Positions 7,088 to 13,525 of a stretch of 19,147 bases of DNA are shown here, piece after piece. Below the pieces are notes generated by a model. The model did no database searches. It saw only the letters and a program-made list of their open reading frames with translations, and was not told where the DNA came from. The stretch covers positions 1-19,147 of the forward strand of contig CABRWN010000020.1 in assembly GCA_902474645.1 (NCBI GenBank), written 5' to 3'. The translations under genes were made by a program, and so were the position numbers. This DNA comes from an uncultured Collinsella sp. (lineage in GTDB: Bacteria; Actinomycetota; Coriobacteriia; Coriobacteriales; Coriobacteriaceae). Position 1 is the stretch's first letter; each line of letters opens with the position of its first letter.

Positions 7088-8869
7088 TTACTCGTTGAGT
7101 AGTCTCACGGCTTCGGCGGCCATATTCTCGACCGTCATGCCGTTCTGTGCGAGCAGTTCGTTGGGGTCGTAGCGGTCGGGGAAGCCCTTGGCGATGCCGA
7201 AGGTGCGCGTGCGCACGGGCGTGCAGGCCAGGTAGCACGCCACGCGCTCGCCCCAGCCGCCGTCCAAGATGCCGTCCTCGAGGGTGACGACAACGCGATG
7301 CTCGGCGGCAAGGCTATCGAGGAACTCACGGTCGAGCTCGGTCGCAAAGCGCGGGTTGACGAGCGTGGCCTCGATACCGTACTCGGCAGTCAGACGGTTT
7401 GCCACGCGCTCGCCCAGCTCAAAGAAATCGCCAAGCGCGAGCAGGGCAACGTCGCGGCCCTGACGCACCACGTTGTAGCGCGCGACGCCGTAATCGGTGC
7501 CCTCGGCGGGCGCCAAATCGGGGCGGCTAACCAGGCCGATGCCCGGTACGCGGATCGCCACGGGATGCTCGCGGTGGTCGAGCGACCAGCTCAGCATGGA
7601 CAGATATTCCTCCATGCAGGCCGGCGCCAAGTAGCGCATGTTGGGAAGACCGCCCAGCATGGAAATATCAAAGAACGAAAGGTGCGTCTCGGACGTGGTG
7701 CCAAAGATTGACGCACCAAACACCAGGATGGTTGCGGGGGCGTCGTTGAGGCACAGGTCGTGCCACAGCTCGTCGTAGGCGCGCTGCAAAAACGTGCCGT
7801 ACGCACCAAAGACTGGCTTGGCGCCCGAGCGCGCAAGCGCGGTGGCAAAGGTCACGGCGTGCTCCTCGGCAATGCCCACATCGACGAACTGTTTGCCGGC
7901 GGCAGCGCGAAGCTCGGGTGTAAAGCCCATGATGTAGGGCGTGGCGGCCGTGATGCCCACGACCTGCGAATCGCGCTCGATGGCGGCGCTGAGCGCCTCG
8001 CCCGTAATGTCGGCATAGGTGCGCGGCGCAGGCTCGCTCGGATGGCCCGGGCAGAGCTTGCGTCCAGTTGCCATGTCAAACGGACCCACGTGATGCCAGC
8101 GTTCGGGGTCGTTCTGGGCTGGCTCAAAGCCCTTGCCCTTGGCGGTGGAGACGTGCAGCACGATGGGATGATCGATATTGCGCAGTTCCTGCAACGCGTC
8201 GACGAGGGCCAACACGTCGTTACCGGCGTCCAGATAGCGGTAGTCGAGCCCCATCGCGCGGAAAACGTTGCGCTCACAGGTACCGTTGCTGGCTCGCAGC
8301 TCGGCCAGATTGCGATACAGGCCGCCATGGTTCTCGGCAATGGACTGGTCGTTATCGTTGACGATGATGATCAGGTTGCTATCGAGTTCGGCGGCATTGT
8401 TAAAGCCCTCAAACGCCAAGCCGCCCGAAAGCGAGCCGTCGCCAATAACGGTGATGACGTTGTACGTATCGCCCGCCAGGTCACGAGCGTGCGCCAGGCC
8501 GCAGCCCAGGCTCACCGACGTGGAGGTATGGCCCATGGCGAACAGGTCGTGCTCGGACTCGTCGGGATTGGCAAAGCCAGAAGCCTCACCATAACGCTCC
8601 GGATCGATATAAGTGTACGCGCGCCCGGTCAGCGCCTTGTGGGCGTAGGTCTGGTGCGAAACGTCAAAGACAATCTTGTCGATGGGGGAGTTAAATACGC
8701 GATGAAGCGCAACCGTAAGCTCAACGACGCCCAAGTTGGGGGCAACGTGCCCGCCGACGGCGGCGGAGCTTTCGAGGATTGCCTGACGGATCTCGCCGCA
8801 GAGCTGCGGGAGCTCGGCGCGATTAAGAGCCTTGACGTCCTCGGGCGTTGTCGTTTGCGTAAGCAGCAT
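7088..8869 (-). CDS. dxs: DXS-family thiamine-diphosphate enzyme (1-deoxy-D-xylulose-5-phosphate synthase-like)
   Basis: A 593-residue transketolase-fold protein with the domain order of DXS, slightly short of the usual 620. Thiamine site: GGHVAPNLG (His41), GDGSLSGGLAFEGFNNA (from 143) and NDNDQSIAENHGG (171-183); catalytic glutamate in VDVGIAEEHAVTFA (Glu335). True DXS joins pyruvate and glyceraldehyde 3-phosphate to start the MEP isoprenoid pathway. Here the phosphate-reading motifs are changed: the DRAG arginine is Gly385, the ADG aspartate is Thr392, and the YPRG arginine is Gly443, while Tyr357 and Arg363 remain. The symbol reflects family only; a paralogue with another acceptor is likely. 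It stands alone, followed by a strong terminator; a GGAG 12 bases upstream gives a weak ribosome site for the ATG at 8869. Confidence 0.82.
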   Translation of the reverse strand: MLLTQTTTPEDVKALNRAELPQLCGEIRQAILESSAAVGGHVAPNLGVVELTVALHRVFNSPIDKIVFDVSHQTYAHKALTGRAYTYIDPERYGEASGFANPDESEHDLFAMGHTSTSVSLGCGLAHARDLAGDTYNVITVIGDGSLSGGLAFEGFNNAAELDSNLIIIVNDNDQSIAENHGGLYRNLAELRASNGTCERNVFRAMGLDYRYLDAGNDVLALVDALQELRNIDHPIVLHVSTAKGKGFEPAQNDPERWHHVGPFDMATGRKLCPGHPSEPAPRTYADITGEALSAAIERDSQVVGITAATPYIMGFTPELRAAAGKQFVDVGIAEEHAVTFATALARSGAKPVFGAYGTFLQRAYDELWHDLCLNDAPATILVFGASIFGTTSETHLSFFDISMLGGLPNMRYLAPACMEEYLSMLSWSLDHREHPVAIRVPGIGLVSRPDLAPAEGTDYGVARYNVVRQGRDVALLALGDFFELGERVANRLTAEYGIEATLVNPRFATELDREFLDSLAAEHRVVVTLEDGILDGGWGERVACYLACTPVRTRTFGIAKGFPDRYDPNELLAQNGMTVENMAAEAVRLLNE

Positions 8870-8898
8870 CGTTGTGGGTTACTCCATGCGAATCGTGC

Positions 8899-8919
8899 GC
8901 CGGCACTCCCTCGGCCGGC
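8899..8919 (-). other. Small hairpin in the leader of the DXS-like gene
   Basis: Two GCCGGC hexamers (8899-8904 and 8914-8919) can pair around a 9-nt loop, 30-50 nt upstream of the start codon. It may be a leader hairpin or an operator; no known motif was recognised. The rest of 8870-9097 is intergenic DNA between divergent genes with no confident promoter. Confidence 0.3.
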
Positions 8920-9097
8920 ACAATTGCACAAGACAGTCTCGCACATTTTGGCGTTTGATATGTGACGGCGGCGCGGTAATTCGCCAACTGGTGGGGCAAA
9001 ACGTTTTGTCCGATGCCATACTGGTAGATTCGATGATGATTTTATTCAATGCGTGCAGGCCGTGGCTTGCCGCCGTGAGCCGCTGGAAGGAGGCCGC

Positions 9098-9634
9098 ATG
9101 TCCGATACCGTTCGTGCCGAGAAAATCGCGCACGAGGTCGACTATGCCGCCCGTCAGCTCGCCCAGGCGGGCCGCTTGGACCTGACGCACGAGTTTATCC
9201 AGCATGGCGACGTGACGGTCTATGCACATGTGACCTCGGTGGCGCGGGCAAGTCTGTCCTTTGCCGAGCGCCTGGGCCGCGTCGGTGTCTCGGTCGACCG
9301 CGCCTCGTTGCTGCGCGGGGCCCTGCTGCACGATTACTTTCTCTATGACTGGCACGATCCCGACCCAAGCCATCGGCTGCATGGCTTTCGCCACCCGTTT
9401 TTTGCCCTGGCACGTGCGGAGGAAGATTTTGAGCTGACGCCGCGCGAACGGAATATCATCGTGCGGCATATGTTTCCGCTGGTGCCAGTGCCGCCGACGT
9501 GTCGTGAGGCTTGGATTGTATGCCTGGCAGATAAATGGTGCGCTCTGCGCGAGACGGTCGCCGGTCGTCTGCGGCGCAAGGACGAGGCGGACGATGACGT
9601 GAGTAAAGCATCGAGCAAGAAGAGGAGAGGGTAG
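9098..9634 (+). CDS. HD-domain protein (putative metal-dependent phosphohydrolase)
   Basis: A 178-residue soluble protein with a compact HD fold. The metal ligands can be traced as His44 (VYAHVTS), His78-Asp79 (LLHDYFLYD), a following His (HGFRHP), His124 (VRHMFPL) and Asp145 (LADKWCAL). Such proteins hydrolyse phosphoesters of nucleotides or signalling molecules; the substrate is unknown. The start at 9098 is chosen over the in-frame upstream start at 9053 because a perfect AAGGAGG lies four bases before it. The C-terminus is Lys/Arg-rich (SKASSKKRRG). The next gene begins three bases after the stop, so the two are made together. The pairing of this HD protein with a CmpB-type membrane protein suggests membrane-linked function. 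Confidence 0.8.
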   Translation: MSDTVRAEKIAHEVDYAARQLAQAGRLDLTHEFIQHGDVTVYAHVTSVARASLSFAERLGRVGVSVDRASLLRGALLHDYFLYDWHDPDPSHRLHGFRHPFFALARAEEDFELTPRERNIIVRHMFPLVPVPPTCREAWIVCLADKWCALRETVAGRLRRKDEADDDVSKASSKKRRG

Positions 9635-9637
9635 ACG

Positions 9638-10657
9638 GTGGGGACCGCGATTGATATGGCGTTTGGCGGCGCGACGCTTGCCGCCTGCCCGCTCTCGGCA
9701 CTGGTGCTCTCGTTTGCTTTTTACGGGTTTTGCGGTTGGGCATGGGAGTCGACAGCGTGCGCCATGCTCAATCACGGACGATTTGCCAACAGTGGCTTTT
9801 TGCTGGGGCCGTGCTGCCCAATCTATGGCGCGGGCGGCATTGCCTGCTGGCTGCTGTTGCGCGGGATTCCGGATGCCTCGAGCCAGTTTGTCGCTGCAGC
9901 GCTCGTATGCAGCGTGATTGAGTACAGCGTAGGCGTGCTGTTGGAAAAAACAACGGGCGCTCGCTTTTGGGATTACTCGCACCTGCCGTTTAACTTGCAT
10001 GGACGCATCTGTCTGTACTGGGCTTGCGCGTTTGGCTTGGGTGCGTTGTGTATTTGCCGTTTAGTGGAGCCGGCATTGCTGGGGCTGCTTGGCCATCTGC
10101 CGGTGCTGATTGTGCGGCTGTCCGCCTTTATCGTCGCGGTCGCGATGATGGTCGACGCGGTGTGCTCGTTGGCGAGCTGGCGGCGTCTGTCTGATCAGCT
10201 GGAGCGCGTCCGGGCCGACCTTGCCGACCGCATCAACGAGTCGCTTGCCGATGCGTCCGACTCTATGCTCGAACGTATTCCCGATTCGGCAATCGACTCG
10301 GTGGCACAGACGCATATCCGCAGCCGTGCCGTTAACGCGTGGCTGGCCGAGCTGGGCGACGCGACGCTCGATGCCCTTCGTGAGAAGGCTTCGATGCCGA
10401 CATTTATCTCGGATGGTGCTCGCGGCCTGGCACTTGCCGCCCGCCGCGTGGCCGATGCCGCGCCGAGCATGCCGCGTCCGTCGCTCAGTCGCCGCCTTGC
10501 CGGCAAGCGCATGAGCCGTCCGGTGCCGAGAGTGTCACTCAGCCGCCGCGACCTACGCTTCTTTAACGCCTTCCCGCGCCTGCGCATCAATCGCTACGAA
10601 GGTGTCATTCGAGCAACTAATCTCCGCGACCGCGCCCACGAGCTGTTTCGGCGCTAG
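9638..10657 (+). CDS. CmpB-family putative ABC transporter permease
   Basis: A 339-residue protein whose first half (about 1-175) matches the CmpB-type membrane family: WESTACAML, SGFLLGPCCPIYG, an EYSVGVLLEK segment, and FWDYSHLPFNLHGRICL. Five to six hydrophobic helices are visible there. The second half is soluble, helical and charged, ending in an Arg-rich stretch (residues about 285-339). GTG at 9638 is taken as start, with GGAG ten bases upstream; ATG at 9656 is an alternative. Despite the family label, no ATPase gene is adjacent, so transport is not established. Coupled to the HD-domain gene before it. Confidence 0.78.
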   Translation: MGTAIDMAFGGATLAACPLSALVLSFAFYGFCGWAWESTACAMLNHGRFANSGFLLGPCCPIYGAGGIACWLLLRGIPDASSQFVAAALVCSVIEYSVGVLLEKTTGARFWDYSHLPFNLHGRICLYWACAFGLGALCICRLVEPALLGLLGHLPVLIVRLSAFIVAVAMMVDAVCSLASWRRLSDQLERVRADLADRINESLADASDSMLERIPDSAIDSVAQTHIRSRAVNAWLAELGDATLDALREKASMPTFISDGARGLALAARRVADAAPSMPRPSLSRRLAGKRMSRPVPRVSLSRRDLRFFNAFPRLRINRYEGVIRATNLRDRAHELFRR

Positions 10658-10856
10658 CCGGGACGGGCGCGCTCACGGCTCCCTTGCTCGCGTATTTCCC
10701 GTCCGTTTCGCGTCCGTTGCCGTGCCGTTTCCAAGATTGCGGCACCGTTTCCATTCGACAACGCAGCGTTTAACAACGCCGTATCTGGTCTACACCAGTT
10801 GCCCCTCGGCCGCATTATGGGCGCCGACAACGTTCATGCGACCAAGGGGGGAGCGA

Positions 10857-12134
10857 ATGTACGATACGGGATCGACAACGTTTATGCTCATCTGCACCAT
10901 GCTCGTGTTTTTAATGACACCGGGTCTGGCGTTTTTCTATGGCGGCCTGTCCAGGCGCAAAAATGTCATCAACACCATGCTTATGTGCTTTGGCGCCATT
11001 GGCCTGGTTGGTGTGCTGTGGATTGTCGCCGGCTGGTCGCTGGCCTACGGCGGCGACGGTTCCAGCCCGTTTATTGGCGGCTTTGACCAGCTGCTGTGCC
11101 TTCCGGTGCTCGGCCAGGTGCTACAGGCGGCCGAGGGCAACGCCGCGGACGGTGCCGTCTACCCTCAGATCATCAACATCGCCTTCCAGATGGCGTTTGC
11201 CATGATCACCGCCGCCATCGTCACGGGTAGCCTGGCCGGCCGCGTTAAGTTTGGTGCCATGGCGGCCTTCCTGGGCATTTGGCTGCTCGTGGTCTATGCG
11301 CCGCTTGCTCACATGGTTTGGGGCGGCGAGGGCTCCTTTATCGGCGACATCATCGGCGCACTCGACTTTGCCGGCGGCGACGTGGTGCACATCTCGTCCG
11401 GTCTGACGGGTCTGATTCTTTGCTTGATGCTCGGCCGTCGTCGCGGTTTTGGCATGGTGAGCTATCGCCCGCATAACGTGCCGTTTGTGGCGCTGGGCGC
11501 CGGCTTGCTTTGGTTTGGCTGGTTTGGCTTTAACGGCGGCAGCGAGTTCAAGGCCGACGCCGTGGCGGCACTTGCCATCCTCAACACCGTGACGGCCAGC
11601 GCAGCGGGCATGGTCTCGTGGCTTGCCGTCGAGCGCGTGCACACCGGTCGCCCCACGCTGGTGGGTGCCAGTACCGGTTTGGTTGCGGGCCTTGTGGTGG
11701 TCACGCCCGGCGCAGGCTTTGTCGAGCCGTGGGCGGCGCTGGTCATGGGCCTGATCGTATCGCCCGTCTGCTACCTGGCCATCAGCCATCTTAAGACCAA
11801 GTTTGGCTACGACGATGCGCTCGATGCGTTTGGCTGCCACGGTATCGGCGGCATCTTGGGCGGCGTGCTCACGGGCCTGTTCTGCGTGCCGGAGCTTTCG
11901 TGGACCGGTAAGGGCGGCCTGTTCTACACGGGCGACGTGTCGCTGCTCATCTCGCAGATTTTGGGCATTGTGGTGACGGTCGCTATTGTGCTGGTGCTCG
12001 ATTTGGTGATCGCCGCGGTGGTCAAGGCGCTGTTCCACGGCAGCCTGCGCGTGGACGAGGCCGACGAGGCACTGGGCCTGGATACGAGTCAGCACGGCGA
12101 GAGCGCCTACCCTTCGTTCTCCGGACTCGATTAG
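10857..12134 (+). CDS. amt: Ammonium transporter, Amt/MEP/Rh family
   Basis: A 425-residue membrane channel for ammonium uptake. The open frame extends back to 10602, but the ATG at 10857 (MYDTGSTTFM) matches the family N-terminus and has AAGGGGGGA just upstream. The signature DFAGGDVVHISSG contains the first pore histidine (His178); the second is His329 in FGCHGIGGILGG. Eleven hydrophobic segments fit the fold. The C-terminal tail (ADEALGLDTSQHGESAYPSF) is the conserved segment that meets PII. It is followed 215 nt later by a PII gene, the usual amt-glnK pairing. The 199 nt before the start hold no promoter I could assign with confidence. Confidence 0.95.
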   Translation: MYDTGSTTFMLICTMLVFLMTPGLAFFYGGLSRRKNVINTMLMCFGAIGLVGVLWIVAGWSLAYGGDGSSPFIGGFDQLLCLPVLGQVLQAAEGNAADGAVYPQIINIAFQMAFAMITAAIVTGSLAGRVKFGAMAAFLGIWLLVVYAPLAHMVWGGEGSFIGDIIGALDFAGGDVVHISSGLTGLILCLMLGRRRGFGMVSYRPHNVPFVALGAGLLWFGWFGFNGGSEFKADAVAALAILNTVTASAAGMVSWLAVERVHTGRPTLVGASTGLVAGLVVVTPGAGFVEPWAALVMGLIVSPVCYLAISHLKTKFGYDDALDAFGCHGIGGILGGVLTGLFCVPELSWTGKGGLFYTGDVSLLISQILGIVVTVAIVLVLDLVIAAVVKALFHGSLRVDEADEALGLDTSQHGESAYPSFSGLD

Positions 12135-12135
12135 C

Positions 12136-12238
12136 AGCTTCCCCAAGCACCGCACCTCGGCCTTCAATCGTCGTTTGCGTACCTTAAGTACGCGGCACTC
12201 CTCTTTCAGGCCGATCTGCGGCACTTGGGAAACCTGCT
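12136..12238 (+). other. Large imperfect hairpin between amt and the PII gene
   Basis: About 50 nt on each side are complementary. The tip is GCGTAC-CTTAA-GTACGC at 12177-12193. Outer parts match as CCCCAAGCACCGCACCTCGGCC against GGCCGATCTGCGGCACTTGGG (several mismatches). It begins two bases after the amt stop. It may be a terminator or processing site that lowers read-through into the PII gene, or a dispersed repeat element. Confidence 0.6.
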
Positions 12239-12281
12239 AAGACCTGTTAGTTGCACTTATCTGATGTACAAGGTTGGTCTG

Positions 12282-12304
12282 TGGCACCTGGAAAACCCGT
12301 GCCA
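12282..12304 (+). other. Small hairpin in the PII leader
   Basis: TGGCAC (12282-12287) pairs with GTGCCA (12299-12304) about 45 nt before the PII start codon. There is no U-tract directly after it, though a T-rich run follows at 12320-12332. Possibly part of the leader structure; function not evident. Confidence 0.3.
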
Positions 12305-12349
12305 TGTGAGGGACAATTCATTTCTTTTTTTTGAAGAGAGGAATTCACT

Positions 12350-12688
12350 ATGAAGAAGATTACGGCGATCGTTCGTGCCGAGAAACTTGAGGTTCTTAAA
12401 GACGCGCTGTTTGCTGCCGATGTTCGCGGTATGACTATCAACCAGGTGCAGGGCTGCGGCGCACAGCATGGCTGGAAGGAATACGTGCGCGGCAACGAGT
12501 TGCTTGTCAACACGATCCCTAAGGTGCAGTTCACCCTCATCTGCGCCGATGAACATGTCGACGGCATTGTCGACATCATCTGCAACGCCGCCCGCACCGG
12601 CGCCGTCGGAGACGGCAAGATTTGGGTCGAGCCGGTCGAGGAAGTTATCCGCATCCGTACCGGCGAACACGGCCCCGCCGCGGTGTAG
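12350..12688 (+). CDS. glnK: PII nitrogen regulatory protein lacking the modifiable T-loop tyrosine
   Basis: A 112-residue PII signal protein, the same length as E. coli GlnB. It binds ATP/ADP and 2-oxoglutarate and would regulate the Amt channel upstream. Conserved parts: MKKITAIVR at the N-terminus, IPKVQ (Lys58), GAVGDGKIWV (B-loop, Lys90) and VIRIRTGE (C-loop arginines). The T-loop reads GCGAQHGWKEYVRGNELLVN; aligned without gaps to GlnB, Tyr51 is Leu, Tyr46 is Val and Arg38 is Ala. Uridylylation or adenylylation at Tyr51 is therefore impossible. Gln39, which contacts 2-oxoglutarate, is kept. AGAGG lies nine bases before the ATG. glnK is chosen over glnB because of the amt linkage. Confidence 0.92.
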   Translation: MKKITAIVRAEKLEVLKDALFAADVRGMTINQVQGCGAQHGWKEYVRGNELLVNTIPKVQFTLICADEHVDGIVDIICNAARTGAVGDGKIWVEPVEEVIRIRTGEHGPAAV

Positions 12689-12701
12689 GGCCGACCGTTT
12701 G

Positions 12702-12755
12702 CCATCCGCAACGTTAAAATATCGCAATAAGGAATAAGACTTGCGTTGCGGATGG
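12702..12755. promoter_or_regulatory. 12-bp inverted repeat ahead of the TetR gene
   Basis: CCATCCGCAACG (12702-12713) and CGTTGCGGATGG (12744-12755) are exact inverse copies separated by 30 AT-rich bases. The right arm ends seven bases before the regulator's ATG. It could be an RNA stem ending PII transcription, or two half-sites bound by a regulator. The AT-rich interior could carry the TetR gene promoter. Confidence 0.45.
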
Positions 12756-12762
12756 GCGGATT

Positions 12763-13425
12763 ATGGGTCGCAATAAATATCCCGAAGAGACGGTCGCGAA
12801 GATTCTCGACGCGGCGTTGGAGCTATTCTGCGCACAGGGTTATGAGGGGACGAGCATTCAAGATATCGTCGACCGCCTCGATGGCATGACCAAGGGCGCT
12901 GTCTATCATCACTTTAAGAGCAAAGAAGAGATTTTCAACGCCGCATTTGATCGGGCAATGGCTCCGATTGTTGAGCAACGTCGCTCAACGCTTGGTATCG
13001 GCAATATGACCGGAGCCCAAAAGCTCAAGCGACTGTACGCGCCCGAGTCTGTCGTTCCGCAAATTGAGCTATGGGCACGCATGCATCCCGCGGCGGATCC
13101 GGTAAAAAGCTCGCGTCTACTGGCGATGCAGTACCAGGGCTCGTTTGACGAGTCGGCCGATGGCTGTCTCTTGCCAGTGATCGAGGAGGGCATCGCCGAC
13201 GGCTCCATTGCGTGCGAATGCCCGCGCGAAGCGGCGGAGGCCGTATCGTTGCTGGCGAATCTTTGGCTGCTGCCATTGTTCCGTCCGCTCGAGCCCAAGG
13301 AGCGAATGCTCGCCCGCGCACAATGTTTGGCGCAGATGGCGGCCGCGGTGGGGCTCGATTTGGGTAATGAAGTGCTTCAGACAACGGCGGAGATTTGGGA
13401 CGTATGGGACCGCGCCGGGTGGTAA
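12763..13425 (+). CDS. TetR/AcrR family transcriptional regulator
   Basis: A 220-residue dimeric repressor. The N-terminal helix-turn-helix occupies residues 10-55: ILDAALELFCAQGYEGTS, then DIVDRLDGMTKGAVYHHFKSKEEIF with the typical YHHFKSKE end of the recognition helix. The C-terminal ligand-binding region is not assigned to a subfamily. The MFS exporter gene follows 100 nt downstream on the same strand, with two like palindromes in the gap, one immediately after this gene and one at the MFS promoter region. The simplest reading is ligand-controlled repression of the exporter. There is a weak ribosome site (GATGGGCGGA) close to the ATG. Confidence 0.9.
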   Translation: MGRNKYPEETVAKILDAALELFCAQGYEGTSIQDIVDRLDGMTKGAVYHHFKSKEEIFNAAFDRAMAPIVEQRRSTLGIGNMTGAQKLKRLYAPESVVPQIELWARMHPAADPVKSSRLLAMQYQGSFDESADGCLLPVIEEGIADGSIACECPREAAEAVSLLANLWLLPLFRPLEPKERMLARAQCLAQMAAAVGLDLGNEVLQTTAEIWDVWDRAGW

Positions 13426-13430
13426 TATAG

Positions 13431-13446
13431 ATACCAACGGTATGTA
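13431..13446. promoter_or_regulatory. Operator-like palindrome, copy 1
   Basis: ATACCAACGGTATGTA, containing ATACC-AAC-GGTAT. It shares the pattern ATACYAAYGGTATGTA with copy 2, 65 nt downstream. It starts six bases after the TetR stop codon. Confidence 0.55.
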
Positions 13447-13458
13447 ATTGATTTGTGA

Positions 13459-13480
13459 GGGTAGCCACGGCTGCCCTTTT
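13459..13480 (+). terminator. Rho-independent terminator after the TetR gene
   Basis: GGGTAGC pairs with GCTGCCC (one G-T pair) around the loop CACG and is followed directly by TTTT. It separates TetR transcription from the MFS gene, so the latter probably has its own promoter near copy 2 of the palindrome. Confidence 0.65.
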
Positions 13481-13491
13481 CAAGTCATTAA

Positions 13492-13512
13492 ATACATACT
13501 AATGGTATGTAT
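13492..13512. promoter_or_regulatory. Operator-like palindrome, copy 2, upstream of the MFS gene
   Basis: ATACATAC (13492-13499) and GTATGTAT (13505-13512) are perfect inverse arms around TAATG. The inner part ATACTAATGGTATGTA matches copy 1. It ends 13 bases before the MFS start codon, where a bound TetR dimer would block transcription. Confidence 0.65.
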
Positions 13513-13525
13513 AGGGGGCGGGCTT

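Noticed and set aside
9053..9097. Upstream start for the HD protein
   Set aside because: The ATG at 9098 has a perfect AAGGAGG at proper distance; the upstream start has none.
8879..10000. Long minus-strand open frame (373 codons)
   Set aside because: It runs opposite the HD-domain and CmpB genes, which have clear motifs and ribosome sites; its composition is that of an antisense shadow.
10602..10856. N-terminal extension of the ammonium transporter
   Set aside because: The extra 85 residues lack hydrophobic or conserved features, and the ATG at 10857 has a strong ribosome site and the family N-terminus.
11121..12224. Long minus-strand open frame (367 codons) opposite amt
   Set aside because: His/Gln/Arg-rich composition without any motif, and the plus strand encodes a full Amt channel.
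13448..13525. TTG start and N-terminal extension of the MFS protein
   Set aside because: The added stretch coincides with a terminator and an operator-like palindrome, so it is more likely untranslated.
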